Assembly: GCA_036674765.1 (NCBI GenBank)
Contig: JARVKI010000084.1
Coordinates: 124,001-188,000, forward strand
DNA: 64,000 nucleotides
Reading direction: 5' to 3'
Source: Seiridium cupressi
Taxonomy: Eukaryota; Ascomycota; Sordariomycetes; Amphisphaeriales; Sporocadaceae
Every line of letters starts with the position of its first letter. The stretch's first letter is position 1. Position numbers and translations under genes: made by a program. Positions 32,224-43,678 of this stretch are shown piece by piece. Below the pieces are notes generated by a model. That model saw nothing but the letters and a program-made list of their open reading frames with translations. It did no database searches and had not been told where the DNA came from.

Positions 32224-33051
32224 ATGTCGTTCGATCAGCTCTCCTCCGTAGAATCCGGAGGCGGCGGTGGCTCGCGCCGCCCAGGACAAGGCGGTTATTC
32301 CGACTCGCCCGAGTTCTCGCGCCTATCTCAGACTCTGATGAACACACTTTTCCATCTACAAGGCAACAATTCGAAGCTGCGCACCGAGATTAACCGTCTC
32401 GGCACACGACAAGATAACCCGCGCCTGCGAGAGCGAGTGCAAGCCCTCCTCGAAGAATCGCGAGACAAGTTCAAGGATGTGGGCGAGGGTGTCAAGAAAC
32501 TGCAGACCTGGGGAGAAAATATTACACCGACACAAAAGTACAGCCAGCAGAAGCTCGCGCGGGAGTTTGGAGCCAGCTTGAAGGAATTCCAGACCTTGCA
32601 GCGGACAGCATTGGAGAAGCTCAATGCGAGTGTGAATGCGGCGAAGGCGGCCATAGATGCCGAGTCGCCATCCGAGGCACGCGGTGGGGATCAGGATGAG
32701 CTACAGCTCCTACAACAACAGGAACAGACTCATCTGGCAGCGCAGGATGACGTCGATTTCCAGGATGCCCTGATCTCCGAACGCGAGGAGGAGATCCGTC
32801 AGATCGAGGAAGGCGTGGGAGATTTGAACGTGCTCTTCCGTCAAGTGGCTCAGATTGTGAGTGAGCAGGGCGAGCAGCTGGAGACCATCGAGAGCAACGC
32901 CATCAATGTTCGTGATGACACGAGGGGCGCCGATTACGAGCTTAGGAGTGCGGCAAGATACCAGAAGAACGCCAGGAGCAAGGCTTGCTGCTTGTTGTTG
33001 ATCCTGGCCGTGATCCTAACCATTGTTTTGTTGGCAGTCTTCCTCGGATGA
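32224..33051 (+). CDS. PEP12: Endosomal Qa-SNARE Pep12 (syntaxin 7/12 type)
   Basis: Intronless, 275 residues, ATG at 32224. After a Gly-rich start come the N-terminal three-helix (Habc) region at about 30-140, the SNARE helix about 180-240 (EREEEIRQIEEGVGDLNVLF) and a C-terminal membrane anchor (ACCLLLILAVILTIVLLAVF). Gln215 in VSEQGEQLETIE is the ionic zero-layer residue defining a Qa-SNARE. In yeast Pep12 mediates Golgi-to-endosome/vacuole fusion with Vti1 and Syn8 or Tlg1. Cysteines just before the anchor could be palmitoylated. Assignment to Pep12 rather than another Qa-SNARE rests on overall sequence. Confidence 0.9.
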   Translation: MSFDQLSSVESGGGGGSRRPGQGGYSDSPEFSRLSQTLMNTLFHLQGNNSKLRTEINRLGTRQDNPRLRERVQALLEESRDKFKDVGEGVKKLQTWGENITPTQKYSQQKLAREFGASLKEFQTLQRTALEKLNASVNAAKAAIDAESPSEARGGDQDELQLLQQQEQTHLAAQDDVDFQDALISEREEEIRQIEEGVGDLNVLFRQVAQIVSEQGEQLETIESNAINVRDDTRGADYELRSAARYQKNARSKACCLLLILAVILTIVLLAVFLG

Positions 33052-33439
33052 TTTCAAGGCCATCTTTTGTTTTGATATGATGGGTTTACGCACGAATAGC
33101 GTGATTTGATATTGCATTCAAAGGTGTTTTGGTCTGTGGGATTCGGCTGTACTACCTCATTTACGTACACTGGCTCGTTTAGGGGTATTTCGTGACTCTG
33201 TTTTTCCTGGAACTGAAGGACACTGCGAGACATCTCTTCTGTTGACAAAGTTATGATGGCCTTGGAATGGCCTAGTATACAGTCTATATATACTTATATG
33301 ATACACTTATACAGTCATTCGTCGACACCCCACTGGATTAGAGTTTGGTTGGCAGAATATCAGCATCGTCGCTAATTGTGCCGTTGTAGTGCGCACTGAG
33401 TAGTGTTCCAGCCACAAGCCTTGATGCCTATACTGCCCT
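33052..33439. other. Short intergenic, convergent 3' ends
   Basis: 3' flanks of PEP12 and COX18. No ORF of note. Confidence 0.4.
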
Positions 33440-34696
33440 CTAGTTCCCCTCATCCTTCTTCGGTATCTTTGGTCTCAAGGCCGGTGTCTCCCTATGTTTG
33501 CTATCCTTTGCTCTAGGTAGTATTGGTAGTCTCCTGGACAACATTGCCCTTGTCGCCATTGTGGTGAGCAGGGATGTCAGAGTATATAGATGCACTCCGG
33601 CAGGGAAGCTTGATGTGAAAACGATCAGACCCGGAGAGGAGACCAAAATGACCCTGATCAGTCGAATGCGCCAGTTGGTTTCCGATTGTACTGTCTTGGT
33701 GGATGGAACAGTATCCAGGTCTTGCGATTGAGGCTGAGATTGGGCACCTTCTCTCTTGTACCAGTGCCTGTTCAAGAATGTGTTGAGATGGGGGAATAAT
33801 GCAGCTCGTGCGGTCTCATCCCTTGGTATGATGTTGATGATTGTCAAAGCCGTGAAGCAAATCGGGAGGATATTGTAGGGATCTACGGCGGTGAGATCTG
33901 TAAACCAGAGTATCCCCTCGCTGGTGAGTGTAGGATCCAATGGTGGAAGAGCACCTGTCGTTTGGGATGCAGCATGGGACAAGGCTGTAGTAGCTGTGGG
34001 GTCCATCGCTTGTGATGCAAGATCATGAGCGGCGCTGGTGATGCTTTTGGATCCATCAGGCAGTACTTCCAAAGCAGTTCCGGTCTCTGTAGCAGGTGTG
34101 CCATGCGCCCCTTTGCTACTACCGGATGCACCGACGAGGTGATTCCACCTTGACCAACCACAAAGGCGTCCAATGATTTGAAAACTCGCAATCCAAATTG
34201 GGATTCCTAGCACCATGAAGTACATCTTCCACTGTTGAAGACCCAATGCTCGATATATCTTCTTTGTCTGTGCCTTGGCGCGTTTCTCAACCCTCTCAGT
34301 CTTCACCTTCGTTGATAAATTTTCTCTGCCAACATCACGCCAAAACCTCATGTACCATCCTTGCAGGACGGGCGCAACCTTGGAGCGCCGGTGGATGAGC
34401 AGGTGACTGTGAATGTTGAAAGGGAGCCGAGTCACCAAGTTCACTCCTATAGCGACCAGCGGTATTGTAACAGCCCATGGAAGACCTGTTGAATGCAATG
34501 AAATGATGGCATCTTGTGCAGCCTGAAAGCCAGCGTCTATATATGGCTCGATATGCAGAGACCGGTGTTGGGGAAGGGCTGGATGAGGAGTGAGATTCGT
34601 CCCGGAGAATGCAGATGAGAGCAGTGCTGGCCTATGCCTGCATACCGATGATCCAAGTCGAATCGGCGAAACAAAAAAGAGAGGGTGATTCATCAT
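33440..34696 (-). CDS. COX18: Mitochondrial inner-membrane insertase Cox18 (Oxa1/YidC family)
   Basis: Intronless, 418 residues. The first ~45 residues are Arg/Ser/Leu-rich with few acids, as in a mitochondrial targeting signal. SLHSTGLPWAVTIPLVAIGVNLVTRLPF is the hallmark first helix of Oxa1-type insertases. Further segments follow (QWKMYFMVLGIPIWIASFQII, ILPICFTALTIINII, SSPGLIVFTSSFPAGVHLYTLTS). Cox18 exports the C-terminal domain of Cox2 across the inner membrane with Mss2 and Pnt1. An extra Ala/Thr-rich insert sits at about 200-255. Two adjacent ATGs open the frame (34696, 34693). Head-to-head with ALG11. Confidence 0.9.
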   Translation of the reverse strand: MMNHPLFFVSPIRLGSSVCRHRPALLSSAFSGTNLTPHPALPQHRSLHIEPYIDAGFQAAQDAIISLHSTGLPWAVTIPLVAIGVNLVTRLPFNIHSHLLIHRRSKVAPVLQGWYMRFWRDVGRENLSTKVKTERVEKRAKAQTKKIYRALGLQQWKMYFMVLGIPIWIASFQIIGRLCGWSRWNHLVGASGSSKGAHGTPATETGTALEVLPDGSKSITSAAHDLASQAMDPTATTALSHAASQTTGALPPLDPTLTSEGILWFTDLTAVDPYNILPICFTALTIINIIPRDETARAALFPHLNTFLNRHWYKREGAQSQPQSQDLDTVPSTKTVQSETNWRIRLIRVILVSSPGLIVFTSSFPAGVHLYTLTSLLTTMATRAMLSRRLPILPRAKDSKHRETPALRPKIPKKDEGN

Positions 34697-35454
34697 GATC
34701 CATTCCCATCATCGCACTCCCATCTCTCAAGTTGTAGTCCAGGCGTTTGGGGATTGATGCTATCATTTGACATTGTATTGATCGACGCTCGATTGCAGAC
34801 CCGTTCGTTGTCAGGGTCCTCCTGCTTTAGGTGTGGTCTGTGCTGGAAGTATTTCATGCTGCACTACAGCATGTACCTGTTCTCCGGATGCTCAAGTGCG
34901 AAAGATGTCCGATGTTAGGATGACGATACGGCCAGCTCATGAACTTCGCAGGGCCTGACACGTTCTCATACTCACTATAGCTGGATTTTCCATGCATCAG
35001 ATGGAAGGAAAACTTGCCCTTGTCCCACAAGTGAGGTGTTCGTCCTTCGTCCATCTCCATTTCGACTGATTGTTACTGTACCTTTATGCATGCCCCACCA
35101 TGAAAGCCACATGCACAAGCTGCCACTATGTAGCACTAATGGTGGGCGGCTGCCCTCCACCCCGTCAGCGGGTCGCCGATTACGACGTTGAGACATCAGA
35201 TGTCAAAGTGGAACGGCAATCTGGTCTTCCGCATCATCACAATCACCACGGCATCATTTGCCTGATCTCTTTGCCCTCTTCGATGGGTCACGGTGATTGG
35301 CCTAGTCCAAGCCTGCCCAGGCCGTATTTTCTTCCCATCTTTCCTTTATAGTTCCAGCAACTTCTTCCGTTCCTGCATCTGGCAACCGCCATCCGAATCC
35401 TAGCGCTGCGGACCTGCACCGTTTCGTGCCCCTCGCCCTGGCGGCCACTTCAGC
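34697..35454. other. Divergent promoter region COX18 / ALG11
   Basis: About 760 bp without a supported ORF. A pyrimidine-rich tract precedes the ALG11 start. Confidence 0.4.
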
Positions 35455-37216
35455 ATGGCGTCTTCGACTCTGATATACACGGCTGCCGCGATCCTTCTTA
35501 CACCATTTCTCGCTTCATTATTCTGGAATTATGGGCTGCCGATCGTTTTTCGCTCTGCCTCGCGGACCGTTGGAACCGGCCTAGGGTGGTATCTGCGGCG
35601 CAAGACAGATGGCCGAAGGGCCCTCATTGTTCGAGTGACTGAGGAGCATGAGCAAGAATACCAAGCGAGCGAATCGAACAAAAGTAGTGGGAGGAGTAGT
35701 CTCGACGAGGAATGGGAGAAGATCGGATCGTCCACAGAAAACAGTGACCAGGACTGGGATGGCATTGTCGGCTTCTTCCACCCTTTCTGCAATGCGGGAG
35801 GTGGCGGCGAAAGGGTGCTCTGGGCAGCTATCAGAGCCACGCAAAAGAGATGGCCCAAGGCCAAGTGTGTGGTGTATACCGGTGACCATGATGTGACCAA
35901 GGAGAGAATATTACAGAGGGTCGAGGTAAGTCCCATATCCTCGTCTGTGGCACGAAGTTGTGGAGTTGGCCTGAGTTAACTCTTGTACAGAACACGTTCA
36001 GTATTCGCATTCACCCCCCGACGATTATCTTTCTCTACCTGTCGACGAGATACTATGTCCTCCCGTCATCTTGGCCACACTTCACGCTGCTTGGTCAATC
36101 TATCGGATCATTGTTACTTGGTTGGGACGCGTTCTCGTTACTTGTGCCTGACATCTTCGTGGACACCATGGGCTACGCTTTCGTCCTTGGAATGAGTAAG
36201 ATGCTCTTCCCAGATATGCCGACCGGCGCATACGTTCACTATCCCACCATATCCACTGATATGCTCGATTCACTCGACCCCAACAGTGCGACGGGTACCC
36301 AGGGAGTCAATGCCGGCAAGGGAGTTGGTCTGAGGGGTACAGCCAAGAGGAATTATTGGAAGGCGTTTGCATCGATATACTCTTGGATGGGTGCATCTGT
36401 GGATGTGGTCATGACCAATTCAACTTGGACTCAAGCGCATGTCCAGAAGCTGTGGGGTCCACGCCGCGCCATCAGATCTAGAGAGCATCCGATTGCGGTT
36501 GTATATCCCCCTTGCGCCGTGAGGGAATTGGAAAAGGAGATTGAAGTCTCCGATGAAAGTGAGAAACAGCGTGAGAAGGTCCTACTCTACATTGCTCAGT
36601 TCCGTCCCGAGAAGAACCACACCCTCATCGTAAACTCATTCGCCGAGTTTGTGAATAGCGGCTCTGCTGCTGCAAAAGACGCCAAACTTGTTCTTGTGGG
36701 TAGTGTCCGCGACGATAGTGACTCTAAGCGCGTCTATCAGCTACGACTCCTCGTCAATGAATTGCACATCAGGGATCGTGTCACTTTCCAGCTCGACGCC
36801 AGCTGGCCAGATATACTACACTGGCTACGGAAGGCTTACATTGGTGTCAATGGCATGTGGAACGAGCATTTTGGCATTGGTGTCGTTGAGTATCAGGCCG
36901 CAGGTTTGATTGCAGTTGTTCATGATAGTGGTGGTCCGAAGCTCGATATAGTCACCGAGGTCGATGGTGAACCTACAGGTATGTCCAACATTCCCGCTTA
37001 ATCACTCTCCTGGCCGAACCAAGATACTGACAAATTCCAGGTTTCCACGCCGCCACAGCGACCGAGTTTGCTCAAGGTTATGAACAGGCCTTATCCCTAC
37101 CTAATGCTATTGCCGTTAGAAGAAGAGCACGCGTCTCAGCTAGAAGATTCACCGAGGAGGAGTTTGCAAGAAAGTGGCTTTCGCAGATGGAAGTATTAGT
37201 AGCCATGAGAAGCTAG
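35455..37216 (+). CDS. ALG11: GDP-Man:Man3GlcNAc2-PP-dolichol alpha-1,2-mannosyltransferase Alg11
   Basis: Three exons (35455-35925, 35991-36978, 37041-37216; phases 0 and 1) encode 544 residues. The N-terminal helix (residues 5-25) anchors it to the ER. The signature [18 protein letters not shown] starts the GT-B fold, then [27 protein letters not shown] and the catalytic E-x7-E in [15 protein letters not shown]. Alg11 adds the fourth and fifth mannoses on the cytosolic face of the ER during lipid-linked oligosaccharide assembly, with Alg1 and Alg2. Length and motif order match the family, and the short last exon supplies the expected C-terminus. Looks complete. Confidence 0.95.
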
Positions 37217-37492
37217 GCGACCCGCATCGATGATGATGTTCGATATCAGAAGCAAGCGAGATGCTTTGCGAATGTGTAATACTAGGCTAGACACAGGTTC
37301 CATGATACCCCAAAGAATTGCATCTGGGCATTCGTATTAGATGAGTTAGGAGTTCTCCTACATGTGCTGCGACTTTCCAATGCAACATGATCCATCATAG
37401 CACCCCGATCTTCGTAGGGAGACTTGTGACATGCTGATGTCTGCTCACCCGCGACGTTATTTGGCCCATTCACACCATCCGTCACGTCTCTT

Positions 37493-39090
37493 TACTCCGA
37501 CTGCTGCTTGTGGACATTGACCTGCTCGGCAGAAAGTGGCCTCTCCGGGCCATGGTGAACAATCCCAATTTGGCGGACTGCAAACCAGGCTGGGACAAGG
37601 GCAAGTCCCCACAGAGCGAAACTGACCCAGAGTGCCGATATCAACTAGGAGAGCAAGTCAGTACGGAGACCATCGGTTTGATTTCGAAGGCGACAAACCG
37701 GCGTAGACGTGGAGCTGATGCCGCTCGCTATGCATTGTCCCGCAGCCTCGGCCCCACGCGCCACTGACATATATCTGACTGTCTCCTTTGGTTCCCTAGC
37801 AAGGAAACTAATCATCCAGAACCCATAGTTGTAGGTCAGGGAGAAGTTGATTTACCAGAAGATATAGAGTGCCCATCCCCGACCGAATCCGGCATCATCC
37901 CAGTCAAGGGCAGGCTTGTGGTGCGTATACTTGTTCTGCACGATCGTGCCCCAGATCCAACAGCCGCCTATTAGAGCCGTCGTGAATATGTAGCTGTATC
38001 TGGCCCGCTTGTTCAGGTCAAACTTGGTCCAGTCGAGGAAGGCGCCAAAATGAGGGTTGCTGCGACCTGGGCAAGCGCCGAGACTAGAGATGCCAGGGCA
38101 CGAGATCGGACTGAAAAATAGAGCGATAGGTAAGAGCTGATATAGGGTAGCTCCTAGGTTACGTAGAAGAAATAAGGAAGGCTAGATGTTTCAATACCCG
38201 CCCCTAAGCAATTGCTTCAGACTTACATGAGGAAATCCTTTCTGAGCAATACCTGCAATAGTCCTCTGAGTTCGTTTGTGTCAGAGACGCGTTCTGCGAC
38301 CTGTACACGTGTACCATTCCTTCGTCGGACTTTGTCAGCAGGCGAGAGTAGAAATGAAACTGCTGGTCCGAGGCATTCTATCGTCTAGTTTAGTCACGAC
38401 TTTCATCGATTGGCCAACGGTAAACCTACGCAGCACTACGAAGACGATATAGGTCCTCCAATCTAGCTTTCCTGTGCTCGAGCCCTGGTAGTTGAATGCG
38501 AGGTTTATGATTCCCCCGAGAATTGAGCCACTGTTGCGATAAGTAAGCCAATATGCCAAATAACGACCTCGTTTCTCAGGCGCCGGATAGCTGAGCATGA
38601 CGGCTCCTTCGGTCGCCCAGAATGTCCCCGCTGATACACCACAAGCAGCAGAGCCGAGGTATATAAACCAGACCGTGCTGTATCGGTTGTTCGTATACAA
38701 GGCAGCTGAGTATATGACATAACCGACTGTGCCGTAAATCAATGCTATTCTTTAGCCGAATCAGTTGACCATCAAGCTTCTTGCAAGACAAGTGAAAGTC
38801 ATTATCGCGAATAGAATGGCATTGCCGGCCCTGGCAGTTGTTAGTTTTGGTAGTCTAACGGGTCTGTGTTGGGGGAGGCTGTATTACATAACCAGATACG
38901 GAGTTTGCTGCCCGCCAGCTCCCACCGAGTTCATTGCATTCCAAAGACCCGGAGCCGCGAACGCGAAAATACCGACTATGGTGGCATTGAAGAAGACACC
39001 TCGGTACCAGGAGTACTGGTCATTTGTATTCGTAGCTTCTGACGCAGGCTCAACGGCCGCGTCCTGCACTGCGGCCTTGTTGGTAGACAT
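37493..39090 (-). pseudogene. UNC93-like MFS transporter, inactivated
   Basis: From the ATG at 39090 (MSTNKAAVQDAAVEP) the frame runs through WYRGVFFNATIVGIFAFAAPG, an intron with GTAATA donor, AGNAILFAIMTF, GTVGYVIYSAALYTNNRY, FWATEGAVMLSYPAPEKRGRY and INLAFNYQG, then LLSPADKVRRRNG after a second intron, SVRSRALASLVSAL, and YNYGFWMISFLAREPKETVR near the end. These are hallmarks of fungal UNC93/DUF895 transporters (about 12 membrane spans). In-frame stops: TGA 38761-38763, TAA 38752-38754, TAG 38154-38156, TAA 37852-37854; one frameshift in an A4 run at 38047-38050 (coding strand T4). All four stops fit C-to-T changes of CGA, CAA or CAG. The final exon still ends normally at 37493. The substrate of this family is unknown. 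Confidence 0.8.
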
Positions 39091-39748
39091 GCTGTCCTGT
39101 GTTGAGAATGCGAGTCCCAAACGGAGCTTTCAGCCTTATCAGACAGGTTTATAAGAGATCCCATGCAGTCGGTTCCCTGTAAGCTGGAATGGCGTGCTTC
39201 TGGCGAGGGATCTCATCCGAAGCGGACGTCCATGTCAGCCGGCAAGCGCACGGCATCGTAATTCCCGGCAAGACACTGCCGGCCGAAATGTCCATTCTAT
39301 CTAGGCAACTGTCCTCGTTACGGGGTTCCTTTTCCTTATGGGTTCCTTTCGTCGGCACTGTCCTTCCTGGCGCACATGGCCAATGGTGCCGCCTTGAAAT
39401 GGGTAGATGTGGGGCGCTATATAGTCACGGCATTCCAGGGGTGATTGACGAATGTCGGGAGGCTGCCGGCTACTAGAGAATGTATGAGTAGCCTGGACGA
39501 CGATTATTCCCGGGCGTCACGATGCAATCGGAATAAGCGTCCGATATCGACCGCGTGGTCGTTTAGACTCCGTAGTCAGTATCAGCTCATAGGATCGGTT
39601 CAATTCTTTAATTCGAGCTAGTCAAACACAGCTTGTGAAGTACATGTACATATATATGCTTATCCATAGGCCCAGCATACGTCTATCTCCCGCCCGTCAC
39701 GAATAACCCACCACGTATTCAGCGTGATAACGAGAATCGAAGGTCAAT
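39091..39748. promoter_or_regulatory. Divergent region between transporter pseudogene and dioxygenase
   Basis: About 660 bp between two divergent starts. A TATATAT element at 39651-39657 lies 92 bp upstream of the dioxygenase ATG. GC-rich patches (TTCCCGGC, CTGCCGGC) occur nearer the transporter. The shared promoter suggests that both genes were once co-regulated. Confidence 0.4.
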
Positions 39749-41032
39749 ATGACAGATCAGCATGGTTTCCAGTCTTTCACATTCGCTGGCCAGCAAGACA
39801 CTGTAAAATTTGGCTTTGATCACAGTGCACCATTCCCGCTCGCTTTACGGCCCACCGATGGCTGGAAGCCAACATTGAAGGAGTCTGTCGATAAAATCCG
39901 TCAACTATCAGACTCTGGGGCCATATTCGAACAGATCCAACATCACGGCGGTGCTGTGCTGATTCGTGGCCTACCAATTCAAACGCCTCATGATTACAGT
40001 GAAGTCGCACCTGCCTTTGGGTTTCCTCCCCATGAAGAAGTTGGCCGGCCTCCATTGCGCACCGTTCTGGTAAAGAATGTCAAAACAGCAAATGAAGGGT
40101 AAGTCAATCTTGTCCGGCTGTGTGATATGAATATTAACTGCCCCGAGACCACCAGAACTTCCTATATGGCCACATAACGAATACGGCTGGTCGACAATCA
40201 ATCCCGCTTGGTTGACCTTTTCGTGCTTAGATGTTCCTGAATCTGGTCAGTAGTGTATCGAAGTGACCCTTCCAATTACTATTACTGAATATCATGTAAG
40301 GAGGTGAAACACCAATGATATCAAGCCTGGGTTTAGCTGCTGCAATGAAACAGCAAGCACCCGAATTCGCGCAGAACCTCCTGGAGAAGGGAGTCAAGTA
40401 CATCTATCGATATGGCCTCGAAAATGTGGTATCCAATACTGGTACGAGCGTTCTGGGTGCATATGGTCAGCACGTCAGTCCCGGCGACGACAAGGAAACG
40501 ATGCGCAGAAGGATTGAGAAGGAAGTCAGGAGGCACAGCAATTGCTTCGAATGGCACCAAGACGGGTCGTTATCTGTCACTCACATGGTTCCGAGTGGGT
40601 TTCTTGAAGTTGTGGAGACGTCAAAATGCTCATACTGACAGGTGCGCTTAGTTATCCGCAAACATGAGGAAACAGGATGTACAACGTGGTTTGGCAATCT
40701 AACAAGCGCGTGGGGCCGTAGCAAATACCGTGGAGATGATGATTCCTACCATCCACCGCCTCTTTATGGCGACATAACCAAGATCGAGAGCCGTTATCTG
40801 GATCTGGCGCTAGATCTGGCCGAATCATCACAAGTGCTTGTCTCTTGGGAGCGGGGAGATATTGTATTGCTAGAGGTAAGTGGTTGTTCGAAAGTTTGCT
40901 TGCGTGACTGACCAATCCTAGAACTATGCCGTCATGCATTCTCGATCCCCGTGGGTAGGCAACAGGACTGTGTTGGCAGCGCTTTGGGATTTTGACAAGA
41001 TCAGAATTAGTGATTATCCGAGAGAGCTTTGA
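39749..41032 (+). CDS. TauD/TfdA-type Fe(II)/2-oxoglutarate dioxygenase
   Basis: Five exons (39749-40098, 40148-40245, 40301-40594, 40652-40875, 40922-41032) join in phase to 358 residues. The double-stranded beta-helix iron site is complete: His126-x-Glu128 in WPHNEYGWS, distal His328 in NYAVMHSR, and Arg337 (VGNRTVL) to hold 2-oxoglutarate. The inner ADHG-like GGAVLIRGLP region and GGETPM are typical of fungal clavaminate-synthase-like/TauD proteins. These enzymes hydroxylate or oxidatively cleave small acids such as taurine, or act in secondary metabolism; the substrate here cannot be told. Exon 3's GTGGGT donor is weak; the others are standard. Paired head-to-head with a dead transporter. 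Confidence 0.85.
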
Positions 41033-42151
41033 GTTTGGCATATGGACCACCAACTCGCAGTTGATGGAGGCAATGACTGCTAATGCTGTGATTATTCATA
41101 GTGACAGATAGTCTTTTACACTTAAGCCTACATAATATTATGTAGCACTCAAGAGTGTCTTTGATGCCTGTCCATATTAGCCAAGTCACTAAATCATGAC
41201 TCTCCCCTATTAGGACAGTAGAAGCTGGCGCTCCACACTTGGCCTTACCTCCTTATTTGATTGATTCCTAGTCCCCACCGTACTGCAGCAGATGTACGGA
41301 TGATTTCACTGTAGAGGATCGAATTCAAGCTATCGCCTTTTATTATAGAATTTGTTTGATTGATCTAGTAGCATGGACAACCACAGCAGGTGTTCATTAT
41401 CTCCCGCCATCGTCATCATATCTACGACAAGGAACTTATTCATTTAATAATAAGATTAATTAGCTTTAGTGGGTCTTTTTGTTAAAATCTATCGATTACG
41501 CGACCGAGACTTGTGTGACCTCAGCGCTACAGCCGTACAGGATTCGGAGCAGTAACTCCGAGGGCTCTATAGCGTGGCCGGCATTATACCGGTCGAGGAA
41601 ATCAATACCTACATGTATGCCCTTCGATGAACTTCCCGACGCGTGGTACGGCGATGTCCTTATGCGTGTACATAAAATACAATAAACTACGAAATTCATA
41701 TGGGTGACAATACGGGTCTAGGAGGAAGCGGAGGGGGTGCTAGTAGTATTGAAGGTGTAGGTGAAAATGGTGGTGGAGTCGGCGAAGCAGCTGCCTTGGG
41801 AATTGCCACCGCGGGACCGAGTGGTACAATGAGCAGTTGTTGCGTGAGTAAATTGGCACTTTACCGGACAACAGAGAAATACTGCTGGCAACGACAAAAC
41901 TATGACATGAAACGGATGTTGAGAAGCATTTGTTGTTGTCACAAGGCCAATGGGAGTGCTTGATACTGGCTCTGGTGTGGGTGTGTACATTTATATTTCA
42001 TCTCCGGTTCGTATCTTCTAACATTTACACAGAACTCCAGAATCGAGTATGAGCCAGCCACATGTGTTGTTTGTTGGATCTAGTACCATAAGTGTGGTGT
42101 AGTCGTCTTCATCTAACACTGATCTTCGTATATTTCACGGACTCCTTGGCA
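41033..42151. other. Intergenic, no supported gene
   Basis: ORFs at 41700-41963 (plus, Gly-rich) and 41718-41990 (minus) overlap on opposite strands and neither has a domain. AT-rich. Confidence 0.4.
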
Positions 42152-43290
42152 TTACTCTCCACCGTTAGTCTTTTCCAGCTTCAAGAACTCGGTGACAATT
42201 TCCGGGAAAGTGTCAATAATAGATCCCTTCTCAGGCTTCCAGTTGAGCTTTTCCATCTTCGAGGCACGAATGCGCATGTTGATTCCATACATAATGGCAA
42301 TATGCATAGCCCATGAATCCAACGCGGGCGGTGGCGCATCCGGGTTGTAGTCGGGCCCGCCGATACTAGCTCTAGCTGCTTCCGTCACGCTGACCGACGA
42401 GATATCCGTACTCTCAATAACTCCGTGCTGTTTCAGCACGGGAATGAGGCTTTTGATGAACTTGCCGAAGGAAACATCCTCGCTTGTCCCAAAATAATAT
42501 GCCTCGGGGCCCCAGAGTTCGAAAGGTGGCGACCCTGATTCCTTTCCGGACAGGCCGGCGATCGCATTATCGACAAGAATCAAGAACATACGGGCGAGAT
42601 CGTGAACATGAATCCAGGCATGTGTGTTCTCTCCCTGTGCGATCTGGAAGCCCGACTTGAACGCACGTGAGGTAAGGAAGAGAGCAGGCGTCGTAATAGG
42701 GCAAGGATGTTCAATCGAGGGACTCAGGCCACCGACAAAACCGGGTGATACGATGGCCACATTGACGTGGGCGGCTGCATCTCGCACGATGCTGTCTGTC
42801 ACTGCGTGTGTGTAGACTTCGCCTTTGAGTGCAGCGATCTCCTGGGCATCGGAAATGTCGTCCCACCATCGAGCGTCCTTTGATCCCGTAGGTTCGTCCC
42901 AGATGAGAGAGGCGCCCGACGTGTGGATATAATACCGCTTCGGTTCACCATGACTCTTTAGACCACCAAGAATGGCTTTGATTCCCTTGTCGTGAGTGAC
43001 ATCCGGAGATGTGTTTATCACCAGATCGGATTCTCGACTGGCCTTCTCAAGGATTTCCGGACTCAAAGTGTCACCAATGACACACTCCACCTTTGGATAC
43101 TTCTTGGTGAGACGGCCAGCCTTTTGCTCATCTCGAACCAGGGCCTTAACCGTCACTTCCGGGTATTTCTGAAGGAGTTGATCGAGCACAGCACCACCAA
43201 TGTGGCCGGTACCGCCGACACTGCGAAACGTCAGCTCCAGAACATACACAGCTACAGTACCACGCCAACTTACAAGAAAATGTTGACCAT
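42152..43290 (-). CDS. NAD(P)-binding epimerase/reductase (extended SDR, NmrA-like)
   Basis: Exon 1 is only 17 nt (43274-43290, ATGGTCAACATTTTCTT); exon 2 is 42152-43220. Together they encode 361 residues. Splicing restores the first beta strand and nucleotide-binding loop, MVNIFFVGGTGHIGG (G-x-x-G-x-x-G), which the unspliced ORF garbles. KALVRDEQKAGRL after strand 2 carries basic residues suiting NADPH. Later VINTSPDV, YIHTSGASLIW and a C-terminal substrate domain fit fungal nucleoside-diphosphate-sugar epimerase/NmrA-like proteins. The classical YxxxK is not clear, so it may be a reductase of atypical type or a sensor. It faces the dioxygenase 3' end to 3' end, but a shared pathway is only a guess. 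Confidence 0.8.
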
Positions 43291-43678
43291 CGTGAGTATC
43301 TCGTTTAAGGTAGTATCGAATACAGCGATGGGAATTCAACAGCTTGTTGTCATCCTCTTGGAATGTCATTCCAACCCCTCTTTACCCGAGGAGATCTTCA
43401 TATTCGTGTCCCACTAACTGGGTCCTGGCGCTCCATGAACCCCCGGACCACCAGTGGGGCTTCCTCCTGTAATGACAATTCACAGGCCAAAGCGGCGGGG
43501 ACTTGGGACTTGGTGCGGAATCATTTCTCAAGGAGCGGGCCGTGAGCCCGGTTGCAGGGTTCCGAGCCAATGGCGACCATGCGAGTGGCGTGTTTCGCGC
43601 CTTACTGTCTTGTCAGCCTCATTTGATCACAGCAGACCAATTTGAATGTCCTTGTAGTGATACAATTTCTTTCTGGCG

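Noticed and set aside
41700..41990. Gly-rich plus ORF and Thr/Pro-rich minus ORF
   Set aside because: Mutual antisense shadows of a short low-complexity tract; neither has supporting features.
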